Shown: in pieces, positions 54,349 through 62,663 of the stretch | How positions within the stretch are numbered: position 1 is the first letter of the stretch | How the letters are laid out: every line of letters begins with the position of its first letter | Assembly (NCBI RefSeq): GCF_008386575.1 | Contig: NZ_VUOA01000037.1 | Span: 1-64,000 of the forward strand | Reading direction: 5' to 3' | Source: Salinarimonas soli | Lineage (GTDB): Bacteria > Pseudomonadota > Alphaproteobacteria > Rhizobiales > Beijerinckiaceae | Length of the DNA: 64,000 nucleotides | Notes under the pieces: generated by a model | Database searches by the model: none | What the model was told of the DNA's origin: nothing | Seen by the model: only the letters and a program-made list of their open reading frames with translations | Position numbers and translations under genes: made by a program

Positions 54349-55200
54349 ATGTCCCAAGCGAAGCCGTCCGACGATCCCCGCGACTACCTCGTCCCGCAAG
54401 GGTTCGAGAGCTATACCGAGACGGACCACGAGACCTGGCGCATCCTCGCTCGGCGCCAGCGCGACATCCTGCAGGGGCGCATCGCCGACACCTTCCTCGA
54501 CGGCCTCGACGGGCTCGGCATCGGGGGGACCGGGATTCCGGATTTCCGGGTGCTCAACGAGCGGCTGCGGGCGGCCTCGGGGTGGGAGGTGGTCGCGGTA
54601 CCAGGCCTCGTGCCGGATCTCGTCTTCTTCAAGCTGCTCGCCGACCGCAAATTTCCGGCGGGCTTCTGGATCCGCAAGCCCGAGCAGATCGACTACATCG
54701 AGGAGCCCGACATCTTCCACGACGTGTTCGGCCACGTCCCCCTCATCATGCAGCCTGTCTATGCCGATTATCTCGAGGCCTATGGCAAGGCGGGCCTCGC
54801 GTCGCAGGCCTATGGCGGCCTGCACCGGCTGGCGCGGCTCTACTGGTACACGGTGGAGTTCGGCCTCGCCCGCACGCCGCAAGGCCTGCGGATCGTGGGC
54901 GCCGGCATCGCGTCCTCGCCGGGCGAAACGATCTTCGCCCTGGAGAGCGCCTCGCCGAACCGCGTCGGCTTCGATCTCGCCCGCGTGATGCGCGCCAAGT
55001 ACCGGATCGACGACTTCCAGGAGACCTATTTCGTCCTCGACGGCGTCGACGCATGGCCCGCCTTGGACCTGGAGCGCCTGATCCCGCTCTGGCGCGAGAT
55101 CGACGCCCAGACCGACCTTGAGCCCGGCACCGTGCTGCCGGAGGACCGCCTCGTCTCGTGCGGCGACGGCTCATACCACCGGGCGAAATCGGCGGCCTGA
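54349..55200 (+). CDS. phhA: Phenylalanine 4-monooxygenase
   Basis: The 283-residue monomeric aromatic amino acid hydroxylase converts Phe to Tyr using tetrahydropterin, O2 and ferrous iron. Iron ligands are His124 and His129 (DIFHDVFGHVP) and Glu170 (YWYTVEFGL). The RKPEQIDYIEEPD segment and the GIASSPGETIFAL loop are also canonical. The length is typical for bacterial PhhA, which has no regulatory ACT domain. ATG 54349 has AGGAGGAGCGGTC directly upstream, so the 12-codon longer frame is rejected. A pterin dehydratase (phhB) is not in view. Confidence 0.96.
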   Translation: MSQAKPSDDPRDYLVPQGFESYTETDHETWRILARRQRDILQGRIADTFLDGLDGLGIGGTGIPDFRVLNERLRAASGWEVVAVPGLVPDLVFFKLLADRKFPAGFWIRKPEQIDYIEEPDIFHDVFGHVPLIMQPVYADYLEAYGKAGLASQAYGGLHRLARLYWYTVEFGLARTPQGLRIVGAGIASSPGETIFALESASPNRVGFDLARVMRAKYRIDDFQETYFVLDGVDAWPALDLERLIPLWREIDAQTDLEPGTVLPEDRLVSCGDGSYHRAKSAA

Positions 55201-55293
55201 GCCGCGAAAGGGCTGGACAGCCTCGTCGGGCCCTGCTACACGAACGCCACTTGCCGGGCGGCCCCGCGCCGCCCGCAATCGCCTTTGGCGAAC

Positions 55294-55369
<76 letters not shown>

Positions 55370-55522
55370 ATCCTCTCAGTGCCGTCTTCGAGATTGCGAC
55401 AGGCGCCGCTCACCATGGAGCGGCGCTGTTGGGCGGCGCGTCGAGAACGCTCCCCCTCCACATCGTCGAGGCTTGGTCCACCGCCCCGAGGCCGTCATAG
55501 CCAGGGCGCGTCCCCCGTTAGA

Positions 55523-55867
55523 TTATCTGCGATCGCCACCGATCTTCTTGGCGACCTCGGCACCCGCGCATCCGAGCGCGACAGCGGCAGCTTTGACGAA
55601 CGCCTCGTCAACGTGGCCATGCCGGCTCGGGGCAAAGGCTTGCAGCATCTCGAGAAGACCCGCGGCGCTCACCACCAGGACGAGGACAAGGCCCCGGCGC
55701 TCCGGATAAGCCAGCCAGAAGACTCCACCCAGAACCGCGAACGCGACCGTCCGCTCCAGGTTCTCCGCCGTGTCGAGCGAGGGACGGAACTCGATCGGGG
55801 CGAGAGACGCGACGATCGTTGCAGCGAGGACGGTCCAAGCTGCCCACCTGATGATGAGGGTTAGCAT
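55523..55867 (-). CDS. VanZ-like membrane protein
   Basis: The 114-residue protein has about three hydrophobic segments. It shows a VanZ-like pattern: SLAPIEFRPSLDTAENLERTVAFAVLGGVFWLA, then LEMLQAF and RHGHVDEAFVKAAAVALGCAGAE. VanZ proteins affect cell-envelope resistance by unknown means. ATG 55867 is used; GTG 55876 would add three residues. It is the distal of two minus-strand membrane genes, 63 nt after the GT87 gene. Confidence 0.65.
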   Translation of the reverse strand: MLTLIIRWAAWTVLAATIVASLAPIEFRPSLDTAENLERTVAFAVLGGVFWLAYPERRGLVLVLVVSAAGLLEMLQAFAPSRHGHVDEAFVKAAAVALGCAGAEVAKKIGGDRR

Positions 55868-55930
55868 GCCCCGCACCTATCCGCGTTCAGCTGGGCACGC
55901 AAGCTCGCGGCCCGGCCCGCGCCGAAGGCT

Positions 55931-57151
55931 CTAGCTCTTGGCTCGGCTGAAAGGGATGGGAGCGTCCGCGTAGCGACGCACGGTGAGCGCGATCAGGAGA
56001 ACCTGGAGGAAGAGGAGGACCGGCACGCGCCAGAAAGTGAGCGGCTCTCCGGCAAACAGGAGCACGAAGCGCTGGGGCAGCATCATCAGGAGCCCGGCCG
56101 TGAGAGCGACCCACGCCAGCTGGGCGTCGCTGCGTGTCCTCAAGGCGAGCGCGCCGGCCAGAGGCGCAAGGAGGACGAGGTCGTAATTGTGCGAGGGCAG
56201 GAACAGCACGGCGAAGGCGCACAGCGAAGCCAGGATTTCGAGGCGCGACAGGGCGGTCCGGTAGCGCCACAGGACCGTGAGGATCGCGAGTCCGAGCGGA
56301 ATCGCGACTATGTCGGTGATGTGCATCGAGTTCAGGAAGACGTCGACGCCCATCCGGCCCCGCGTTGCGTGCGGCTGGAGCTGATCGACGACGAGGTCAT
56401 AGACCTCGAGCCCTTCCAGCCAGAGCCGAAACGACTGGATGGGACCGAATTGGATCACGTGCAGGGCCGAGAGCGCGGCCACGGTGAGCCCGGCCGTGAA
56501 CACCGTGGTCCAGCGCCGCTCCATGAGCAGCCAGAGACCCGGCAGCAGCGCGAATTGCGGCTTGATGCTTGCAAGCGCCAACAGGATGCCAGCGATGACG
56601 GGCCGGCGCTCGCGGTCGAACCACCAGGCGCCCACGAGCGCCGCGCCGATGAGGAGCGAGGTGTTGCCGAGCCACACGACATGCGCGGTGAACGGGCTGC
56701 CGATGATCAGGGCCGCCACGACGGCCGGCAGCCAGGGCTCGACGGGACGGCCCGACTGGCGCGCCTCGGCCTGCATGAACCGGGCCACGAGGAAAGCGAG
56801 CGCAAGGCAAGCCGCGACATTCGCAACGACCATGACCGCCCGCGCCCACGCAAAGCTCAGGGAGGCGAGGAGCATCAGGAAAGGCGAGAGATGGGGCGGG
56901 TAGGCATAGACCCACATCTCCAGCCCGATGTCGTGGAGCTTGGCGGCGGTCTTCGGGATGCCGTAGGGGCTGATGCCCTCAAGGTACCAGGCGCCCGCGC
57001 CGTAAAGTACGCGAACGTCGAAGGCCGCGCCCTCGGTCCGTAGCAGGCCGATGACGCCGAACAGGACCAGAAGGACGAACGCGCAGGCCGGGAGAGCCAA
57101 GGCGATCTTCGCACCTTGACCATGACGCTGCCACTTGAACCCGCTCATCAT
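55931..57151 (-). CDS. GT87/DUF2029 family membrane glycosyltransferase
   Basis: The 406-residue protein has about ten transmembrane helices. The early loop carries a conserved acidic residue (FDVRVLYGAGAWYLEGISPYG) and then WVYAYPPHLSPFLMLLASL, typical of GT-C type DUF2029 (GT87) polyprenol-phosphate mannosyltransferases. ALASIKPQFALLPGLWLL is another conserved segment. It probably transfers sugars to lipid or glycan acceptors in the periplasm. The start could be either of two adjacent ATGs (57151 or 57148), and no clear ribosome site is present. Confidence 0.8.
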   Translation of the reverse strand: MMSGFKWQRHGQGAKIALALPACAFVLLVLFGVIGLLRTEGAAFDVRVLYGAGAWYLEGISPYGIPKTAAKLHDIGLEMWVYAYPPHLSPFLMLLASLSFAWARAVMVVANVAACLALAFLVARFMQAEARQSGRPVEPWLPAVVAALIIGSPFTAHVVWLGNTSLLIGAALVGAWWFDRERRPVIAGILLALASIKPQFALLPGLWLLMERRWTTVFTAGLTVAALSALHVIQFGPIQSFRLWLEGLEVYDLVVDQLQPHATRGRMGVDVFLNSMHITDIVAIPLGLAILTVLWRYRTALSRLEILASLCAFAVLFLPSHNYDLVLLAPLAGALALRTRSDAQLAWVALTAGLLMMLPQRFVLLFAGEPLTFWRVPVLLFLQVLLIALTVRRYADAPIPFSRAKS

Positions 57152-57547
57152 CGACTAGGGCCATTTCCGGTTGGTCCACAAGACGACGGCCGACGTCGAG
57201 CGATCCGATCTCTCAGCGGACCGTTGACGTGGAACCCGTCGGATTTCCTGCAGATATCTTCCCCCGGCGGCATGGTTAACAAAAGGTTACCCTCAAACGC
57301 AAGGCGTCACGCCTTCTTTTTCCACGCTCCTGCTAGGGGAAGTGATGCTCGAAACGTCTCACCGCACCCCGAAACCGTTGAGCGATGCCTGGGGGAGACC
57401 GCCGATCGGGAGACGCCAATGCGCCAGTGCCGGTCGGTGGGCAGGTTCGTGGGCCGCCGGCCCGGTGAACACGGGACGAGCTCGGCCGGTGCCCTGGTGC
57501 TGCAGGCGAGGGCGGCGCAGGCACGGTCTTTGCGGGCCGTTGCCTGC
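57152..57547. other. Intergenic region between the GT87 and OYE genes
   Basis: No gene is supported in this 396-nt stretch. Open frames give low-complexity, arginine-rich translations without ribosome sites. It holds one intrinsic terminator pointing right (57301-57321) and a GTTAAC-AAAA-GGTTAC near-palindrome at about 57275-57290. Confidence 0.5.
57301..57321 (+). terminator. Plus-strand terminator without an upstream gene
   Basis: AAGGCG-TCA-CGCCTT (57301-57315) is a 6-bp stem with a 3-nt loop, followed by CTTTTT. It would end a plus-strand transcript, but both flanking genes read leftward, so a small RNA may end here. Confidence 0.5.
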
Positions 57548-58627
57548 CTAGGCGGAAGCGGCGCCGAGGGCCGGGTAGTCCGTATAACCCTCGGCGCCGC
57601 CGCCATAGAAGGTGGCATGATCGGGCTCGTTCAGGGGGGCGTCGGTGCGGAAGCGCTCGACGAGATCCGGGTTCGCGACATAGGCGCGCCCGAAGGCGAC
57701 GAGATCGGCTCGCCGCCCGCCGAGCGCCTCGATGGCACGTGCTCGCGTGTAACCGCCATTGGCGATATAGGCGCCCTTGAAGGTCCGACGGAGCGCACCG
57801 TAGTCGAGGCCGTCCACGGGGGCCTCGATAACGTGCACATAGGCCAGACCGAACCGGTTGAGCTCGCCGAGCAGGTGCTCAAACAGCGTCTGCGGCTGCG
57901 AGTCTACGGTATCCCCCGTCGGGCCCGGTGACAGGCGGATGCCGACCCGGCCAGGCTCCCAGACCTTCAGGACGGCCTCGACGACCTCCAGCACGAGACG
58001 GCAGCGGTTCTCGACCGAACCGCCATACCGGTCCGTCCGCCGGTTCGCGTTGTCGCTCAGGAACTGGTCGAGCAGGTAGCCGTTGGCCGCGTGGATCTCG
58101 ACGCCGTCGAACCCGGCGTCCTTCGCATTGAGCGCGCCCTGTCCGTGATCGCGAACGATGCCGGGGATCTCGTCGAGCGCGAGGGCGCGCGGCTCGGAGA
58201 CGTCCACGAAGCCGGTTTCGAGGAACGTCTGGGTTTTCGCGCGGATCGCCGACGGCGCGACAGGCGCCGCGCCATCCTCCTGCAACGAGGTGTGGGACAC
58301 GCGACCCACGTGCCAGAGCTGCGCGAACATGCGCCCGCCCGCTGCATGCACCGCCTCCGTGACCTTGCGCCAGCCCGCGATGTGTTCCGGCGTGTAGATC
58401 CCGGGTGTCCAGATGTAGCCCTGGCCCTGCCGCGAGATCTGGGTCGCTTCCGAGATGATCAGGCCGGCGGAGGCACGCTGGGCGTAGTACCGGGCGTTCA
58501 GGTCATGCGGCGCGCCTGTGGCATGGTCGGCCCGGTTGCGCGTGAGCGGTGCCATGACGATGCGATTTGGCAGCTGGATGGATCCCAGCCGAAAGGGCTC
58601 GAGCAGCGGATTCCCGTGAGTTGACAT
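57548..58627 (-). CDS. Old Yellow Enzyme family alkene reductase
   Basis: The 359-residue FMN enzyme reduces activated C=C bonds of enals, enones, nitro-esters or maleimides. Diagnostic residues are visible: Thr29 in APLTR, Trp105 in FAQLWHVGR, and His179/Asn182 in EIHAANGYLLDQFL with Tyr184 as proton donor. The segment NRRTDRYGGSVENRCRLVLEVV is the classical OYE signature, and VAFGRAYVANPDL binds phosphate. ATG 58627 is used; the upstream ATGs at 58633 and 58639 are in frame and lie in its likely ribosome site GGGAAT. Confidence 0.94.
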   Translation of the reverse strand: MSTHGNPLLEPFRLGSIQLPNRIVMAPLTRNRADHATGAPHDLNARYYAQRASAGLIISEATQISRQGQGYIWTPGIYTPEHIAGWRKVTEAVHAAGGRMFAQLWHVGRVSHTSLQEDGAAPVAPSAIRAKTQTFLETGFVDVSEPRALALDEIPGIVRDHGQGALNAKDAGFDGVEIHAANGYLLDQFLSDNANRRTDRYGGSVENRCRLVLEVVEAVLKVWEPGRVGIRLSPGPTGDTVDSQPQTLFEHLLGELNRFGLAYVHVIEAPVDGLDYGALRRTFKGAYIANGGYTRARAIEALGGRRADLVAFGRAYVANPDLVERFRTDAPLNEPDHATFYGGGAEGYTDYPALGAASA

Positions 58628-58777
58628 GACCATTCCCATGCTAGGCGAGCAGGCATCATGACCGGACGCACGGGCCGGGGGATTGCAGGGAATGCTTGTG
58701 ATTTGCCGCGCGCGTGCTCGTTACCGCGACCTCTGCCGAGGGTTGGGCTGAACGGCGGGCGCGGGGTCGATGTGCCT

Positions 58778-59455
58778 TCAGTAACGGCTGACGAACTGCC
58801 CGGCCGCCTGCATGACCGCGTCCTCGGAGCCTGGGAAGCCGTGGAAGTTCAGCGGCCCGCAGGGGTTTCGCCCCATGCTGCCCGACGCCACCCACATGCC
58901 CTGCGCGCGGCCGCGCGACCAGGCGATGAACGGAGCGACGCCCGAGGCGGGAGTGCGCTCGCACTCCTCCTGCCTGTTGTGGATGACGAGGGTGGGTGGG
59001 AGCGTGCCGGGACGGCCGACGATGCTGCTCACCGAGCCGCTCACCTCCGTGGGGGTCAGGAACCCGCTGATCAACACCAGGCTGTTCGGCCGCGCTCCGT
59101 TGGCCACGGCTCGCGCAGCCGACAGGGTTCCGGCGCTCATGGCGACGAGGCTCACGCGGGGCACGTACTGGCGAAGCAACTCGACGGCCCGCAGGGGCGA
59201 GTTGTCGTTGGCGATCATGAGGGTGGCGACGCCCTGGCGCTCGAACAAGTGACGCGAGCGCATCAGGAGATCGTTGGGCGACATCCCGCCCGAGCCTGAG
59301 ACGAGCACCGCGCCCACGTTCGCCCCTGATGGTACGTTGAGGAAGCCGACCCCGCGCCCGACCTGCACCTGCTCCTCGGCCGCAACGATCGGCGGGCCGA
59401 GGAGCAGCCCAGCTAGGGCGATGGAGATCCGGATGGCGGCTCGTGAGCTTGGCAT
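58778..59455 (-). CDS. Secreted alpha/beta-hydrolase-like protein
   Basis: The 225-residue protein has a signal peptide (about 1-25, ending VAA). The alpha/beta-hydrolase core includes GAVLVSGSGGMSPNDLLM (oxyanion region), IANDNSPLRAVELLRQYV and a nucleophile elbow at VAMSAGT, Ser107. The canonical Gly before the Ser is replaced by Ala (Ala105). The terminal LNFHGFPGSEDAVM may hold the histidine. It resembles secreted hydrolases of Methylobacterium without known substrate. Two cysteines (Cys166, Cys200) may pair. It is on the same strand as OYE, about 150 nt upstream. Confidence 0.65.
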   Translation of the reverse strand: MPSSRAAIRISIALAGLLLGPPIVAAEEQVQVGRGVGFLNVPSGANVGAVLVSGSGGMSPNDLLMRSRHLFERQGVATLMIANDNSPLRAVELLRQYVPRVSLVAMSAGTLSAARAVANGARPNSLVLISGFLTPTEVSGSVSSIVGRPGTLPPTLVIHNRQEECERTPASGVAPFIAWSRGRAQGMWVASGSMGRNPCGPLNFHGFPGSEDAVMQAAGQFVSRY

Positions 59456-59705
59456 GAGCGACCCCTCTCATTCACGCCGAGCTTAGCTCCGCGACCGAAG
59501 CCTGCAAGCCGGGTGCCCACGGAAAATCGGCGATTGCAGGTGCGCCGGAACGCGGCGCGCGACCCGACATGGCCTTGGCCAAGTCAGGGCGATGCCCCCG
59601 GGCGGGTCCTTGCGATGCGGAATGGTCCGAAGGCTCACGACCTTACGGTCGGACGGCGCCGAGGTGATGGCGGCGCGTCCGTGGCGAACGTGCCTCCGGC
59701 AGGGC

Positions 59706-60443
59706 TCAGGCGGGCCGTTCGAGGTGGAGGTAGATCGGGTCGAACTCGCCTATCTGCTTGAGGCCCGCCGAGTCGTGCACCGTCAGGGAGCCGTTCTTGA
59801 GGGTGATTAGCCCCGCTCCGCGCATCTCCTGGAGCATGCGGTTGACGTGGACGGGGGTGAGGCCGGTGGCGTCCCCGAGCTCGATCTGGGTCATCGGGAG
59901 TTCGCAGGTCTGGTCATCGACGAGCCCAACCGCGTCGAGGCGCGTCACCAGCTCGCACAGGACGTGGGCAAGCCGGCTGTAAGCTCCGCGGCGCCCGATA
60001 TTCAGCATCCACTCGCGGAAGATCGAGGCGTCGATCAGCGTCTCGCGCCAGAGCACGCCTGCGATGCGGGGATGAGTATGGCACAGCACCTGGAGCACCT
60101 CGTGATCGACGAAGCCGACGCGGCAGGCCGTGAGGGTGCCCACGCTGTTGTCGAGGGTGCGGAGGTGCAGGCTCTGGAGATCGGGAATGTCGCCGGGGAT
60201 GTGGAACGCCGTGATCTGGCGCTTGCCGTCCGCGGTCATCTTGTAGACGCAGGCAAAGCCCTCGAGGAGTACGCAGCAGCGCGACGGGCGGTCGCCCAAG
60301 CGCACGATGTCCTGATCCGCCCTCAATGCCTGCACCCTCATCGGGATGTCGGCCAGAGCGCTCCTCTCGGCCGTCGACAGGGTGAAGCGCGCGAGGCTCT
60401 CGATCTTGCGGAGGAGAGGCTCCGTGTCCGTGCTTGAAGCCAT
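59706..60443 (-). CDS. Crp/Fnr family transcriptional regulator
   Basis: The 245-residue protein has the cyclic-nucleotide-like beta-roll (VRLGDRPSRCCVLLEGFACVYKMTADGKRQITAFHIPGDI, about 47-86). The dimerisation helix follows, and then the C-terminal HTH MTQIELGDATGLTPVHVNRMLQEM (about 182-205). There is no N-terminal four-cysteine cluster, so it is not a classical oxygen sensor. The effector is unknown. ATG 60443 is chosen for its GGAGAG; the frame extends to 60527 with another ATG at 60479. The target promoter is not identified. Confidence 0.85.
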   Translation of the reverse strand: MASSTDTEPLLRKIESLARFTLSTAERSALADIPMRVQALRADQDIVRLGDRPSRCCVLLEGFACVYKMTADGKRQITAFHIPGDIPDLQSLHLRTLDNSVGTLTACRVGFVDHEVLQVLCHTHPRIAGVLWRETLIDASIFREWMLNIGRRGAYSRLAHVLCELVTRLDAVGLVDDQTCELPMTQIELGDATGLTPVHVNRMLQEMRGAGLITLKNGSLTVHDSAGLKQIGEFDPIYLHLERPA

Positions 60444-60955
60444 GTCGGCGCTCTCCGTGAGCAGGCGAGAGCGCGACATCTCCCAGCCATCAGCGCCCAG
60501 GGCGAATGCCAATGATGCGGGGACCATAGCATGCAGGTGTGGCTACGAACCCAACATGCATCATGTCCGCTTACAACACCGGCACGCGATCGTCGCAACG
60601 TGTGATAGGCGCCGAGAAAACCAGATCTCGATGACGGGGAGAGACGAACACGTACCGACCCTTCGCCGGAACCGAGAATGTCGGTCCTGGGTGACGGTTG
60701 TCCGAAAACCGGCCTTCGCCTGCCGGCGAACGATCCACCAACGTCATCGACGGCCGGGGTGAGGGCGCACGCCATCTGGCTGCATGTCGGCCGCCCCGTT
60801 GCTCAAGCAACGCCCAACCGGACCCATCGGAGAGCGCCGGTCAGTAGGTCATGAGGAGGCTGGGGGAGGGGACCAGGCGCAAGCGGGAGTGACCCCGGCG
60901 CAGCCCGCCGCGACGCCGCGACCGGACACGCCGCCCGCGCGTCGCCGCGTCTGCC
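60444..60955. other. Intergenic region without convincing genes
   Basis: This 512-nt stretch upstream of the Crp-like regulator holds only short, low-complexity frames. Several could code up to 140 residues but have no conserved-looking composition or ribosome site. Promoters for the regulator should be at its left end. I see nothing else definable. Confidence 0.45.
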
Positions 60956-61156
60956 CTACCCGTCGTTTTCGGTGGTCAACTGGTCGGGTCTCAGGCCTTC
61001 GTCGGCGGGCTCGGCCATGAGGCCGCGCTCCTCGGCAAGCCGCTCCCAGGTCTCCGCCATCGCGAGGAGAGCCTCTCGTTCGTCGCTGCGGCTCGCCAGG
61101 GCCGCTAGGCGCCGGCACTCCTGCGAATGGCTATGATAGTCGTTCAGCTTCTCCAC
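60956..61156 (-). CDS. Small helical ECRRL-type protein
   Basis: The 66-residue protein has the pattern NDYHSHSQECRRLAALASRSDEREALLAMAETWERLAEERG, a two-helix motif of small Rhizobiales proteins of unknown function. GTG 61156 follows GGAG-CCGATTG, a good ribosome site; the frame opens further to 61222 but that part is arginine-rich. The last 20 residues are acidic and probably disordered. Confidence 0.6.
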   Translation of the reverse strand: MEKLNDYHSHSQECRRLAALASRSDEREALLAMAETWERLAEERGLMAEPADEGLRPDQLTTENDG

Positions 61157-61260
61157 CAATCGGCTCCGATGTTTGGATCTCCGCTGGTGGAGGAAACGTG
61201 GCAGGCGTGTCCGGCGATCCATGCCCGGCCGGTTGGCCGTGGGTGCCGTTCATCCGCCTG

Positions 61261-62205
61261 TCACGCCGTGACGGGCGGCTCGTCGGCAGAGATGTCCCCC
61301 TTCCTTCCGCGACGCCGGAAGAGGGTGCCGTAGACGTGCCTCAGGCCCGTGACATGGCCTGCGAACCAGCCCAACTCCCACATGACGTACCGAGCGGTGC
61401 GGGTGCCCCGGGCGGCGCGAAGGGCCTCGCCCACCAGATCCCCGGCCCGGCGCGCGATCATGACATGATAGCGCAGAACGACACCTGTGCTCAGCGGGGC
61501 GGCATACTTGATCAGAACCTGCGCCTGCGAGTCGCCCCAGGCGCGGCCCTGGCGAAAGCGCGCGCGCCGGCGGTCGCGCAAACGGTAGTGAACCACCGCT
61601 TCCGGCACGAAGGTCAGCGGGAAGCCGGCGTTCTGCGCGCGCCAGGAATAATCGATATCCCAGGAGGTGCCGCACTCGCCGGTCGGCGCCCCGATTCGTT
61701 CGTACACCTCGCGCCGAAGCCCCATCGCGCACCCGATGCACCAGGGCTTGAGCAGGGGAACGGTGGAGCTCAGGAAGCCGCCCTCCCGGCTCTGCATCGT
61801 CCAACCTTGATGCAGGGTCGGCTCGTTGAGCCGCTCGTAGTCGATCGCCGCGCCCGCGAAAGGGTGGATGGCGAGCGCGTCGCCGAGTGCCTGAAGCCAG
61901 CCGTCGCCGACCTCGTCATCGGCCTCGCAGAGCAGGAAGCGCTCGCCCGACGCATGGGCGAAGCCGACGCTGTAGGAGTGGTGCACCCCCTGGCGCGGTC
62001 CCGAGCCATCGTGAGCCCGAACGACCGTCAGGGCCGGCAGGCGCCCGCGATAGGTTTCGACGATCGCGACGGAGTCGTCGGTCGAGCCGTTGTCGACGAA
62101 GACGAGCTCCCAGGTGCCGGAGAAGCTTTGACGGGCCAGCGCGTCGAGCTGCGCCCGAAGCGTCAGAGCGCCATTGTAGCAAGGAAGAATGACGCTGACG
62201 TCCAT
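61261..62205 (-). CDS. Glycosyltransferase family 2 protein
   Basis: The 314-residue GT-A enzyme has VSVILPCYNGALTLRAQLDALARQ at the N-terminus, VFVDNGSTDDSV (nucleotide-binding) and LCEADDEVGDGWLQAL with the DxD-like acidic motif. GTSWDIDYSWRAQNAGFPLTFVPEAVVHYR is the acceptor-side ED-like motif. It probably transfers a sugar to a surface polysaccharide or lipid. ATG 62205 has AAGGCGGGCC; the frame opens to 62325 but the extension is not like a GT. The C-terminal ~60 residues may be a membrane-associated basic tail. Confidence 0.9.
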   Translation of the reverse strand: MDVSVILPCYNGALTLRAQLDALARQSFSGTWELVFVDNGSTDDSVAIVETYRGRLPALTVVRAHDGSGPRQGVHHSYSVGFAHASGERFLLCEADDEVGDGWLQALGDALAIHPFAGAAIDYERLNEPTLHQGWTMQSREGGFLSSTVPLLKPWCIGCAMGLRREVYERIGAPTGECGTSWDIDYSWRAQNAGFPLTFVPEAVVHYRLRDRRRARFRQGRAWGDSQAQVLIKYAAPLSTGVVLRYHVMIARRAGDLVGEALRAARGTRTARYVMWELGWFAGHVTGLRHVYGTLFRRRGRKGDISADEPPVTA

Positions 62206-62663
62206 GGCCCGCCTTTCGCCGCTGGCCCCGCCCGATCGGGTTATCCACGGTAGCCGGACGTGTGAACCGTTTTCAAGTCCCCTGGGAATTGCAATGATGT
62301 GGACAACCTGCGGCTTCGTCACCACAAGGAGCTTCGGTGACGCGAAACCTTCGTGATCTTTGCGCGATGCCGGCTCGGGCGTTGGCTTCTCGGCATCATC
62401 CGGCGAGCCGAACTGAAGCGAGCTCCTGTGAAGCCGTTTTCGTCAGAGCCGCGGATTGAGCCCGGCCGACGGGGTAAGCGGTTCGAGGTCCGCGTCCGCA
62501 CCGGGCCTGGGCCGGCGAACCTGGACGCCGCTCGCGTGATCGTCGATCTCGTGCCGCCTTTCGCCCCAATGTAGCGCTGGTATTCGGCGCGGCCGACCGA
62601 ACTCAGCATCGGCGAGAACCAGTATTCCGCACTCAACGCGGCGTCGATCTTGAACGGCCGTTC
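62206..62663. other. Intergenic region with a possible gene remnant
   Basis: No intact gene is evident in this 458-nt stretch. On the minus strand a frame at 62319-62636 contains short protein-like pieces (AEYWFSPMLSSVGR, EYQRYIGAKGG) but degrades into arginine-rich sequence; it may be a decayed gene end. There is no clear promoter. Confidence 0.3.

Noticed and set aside
59513-59810. Short plus-strand frames between the hydrolase and Crp-like genes
   Set aside because: Low-complexity Arg/Gly-rich translations, partly antisense to the Crp-like gene, without ribosome sites.
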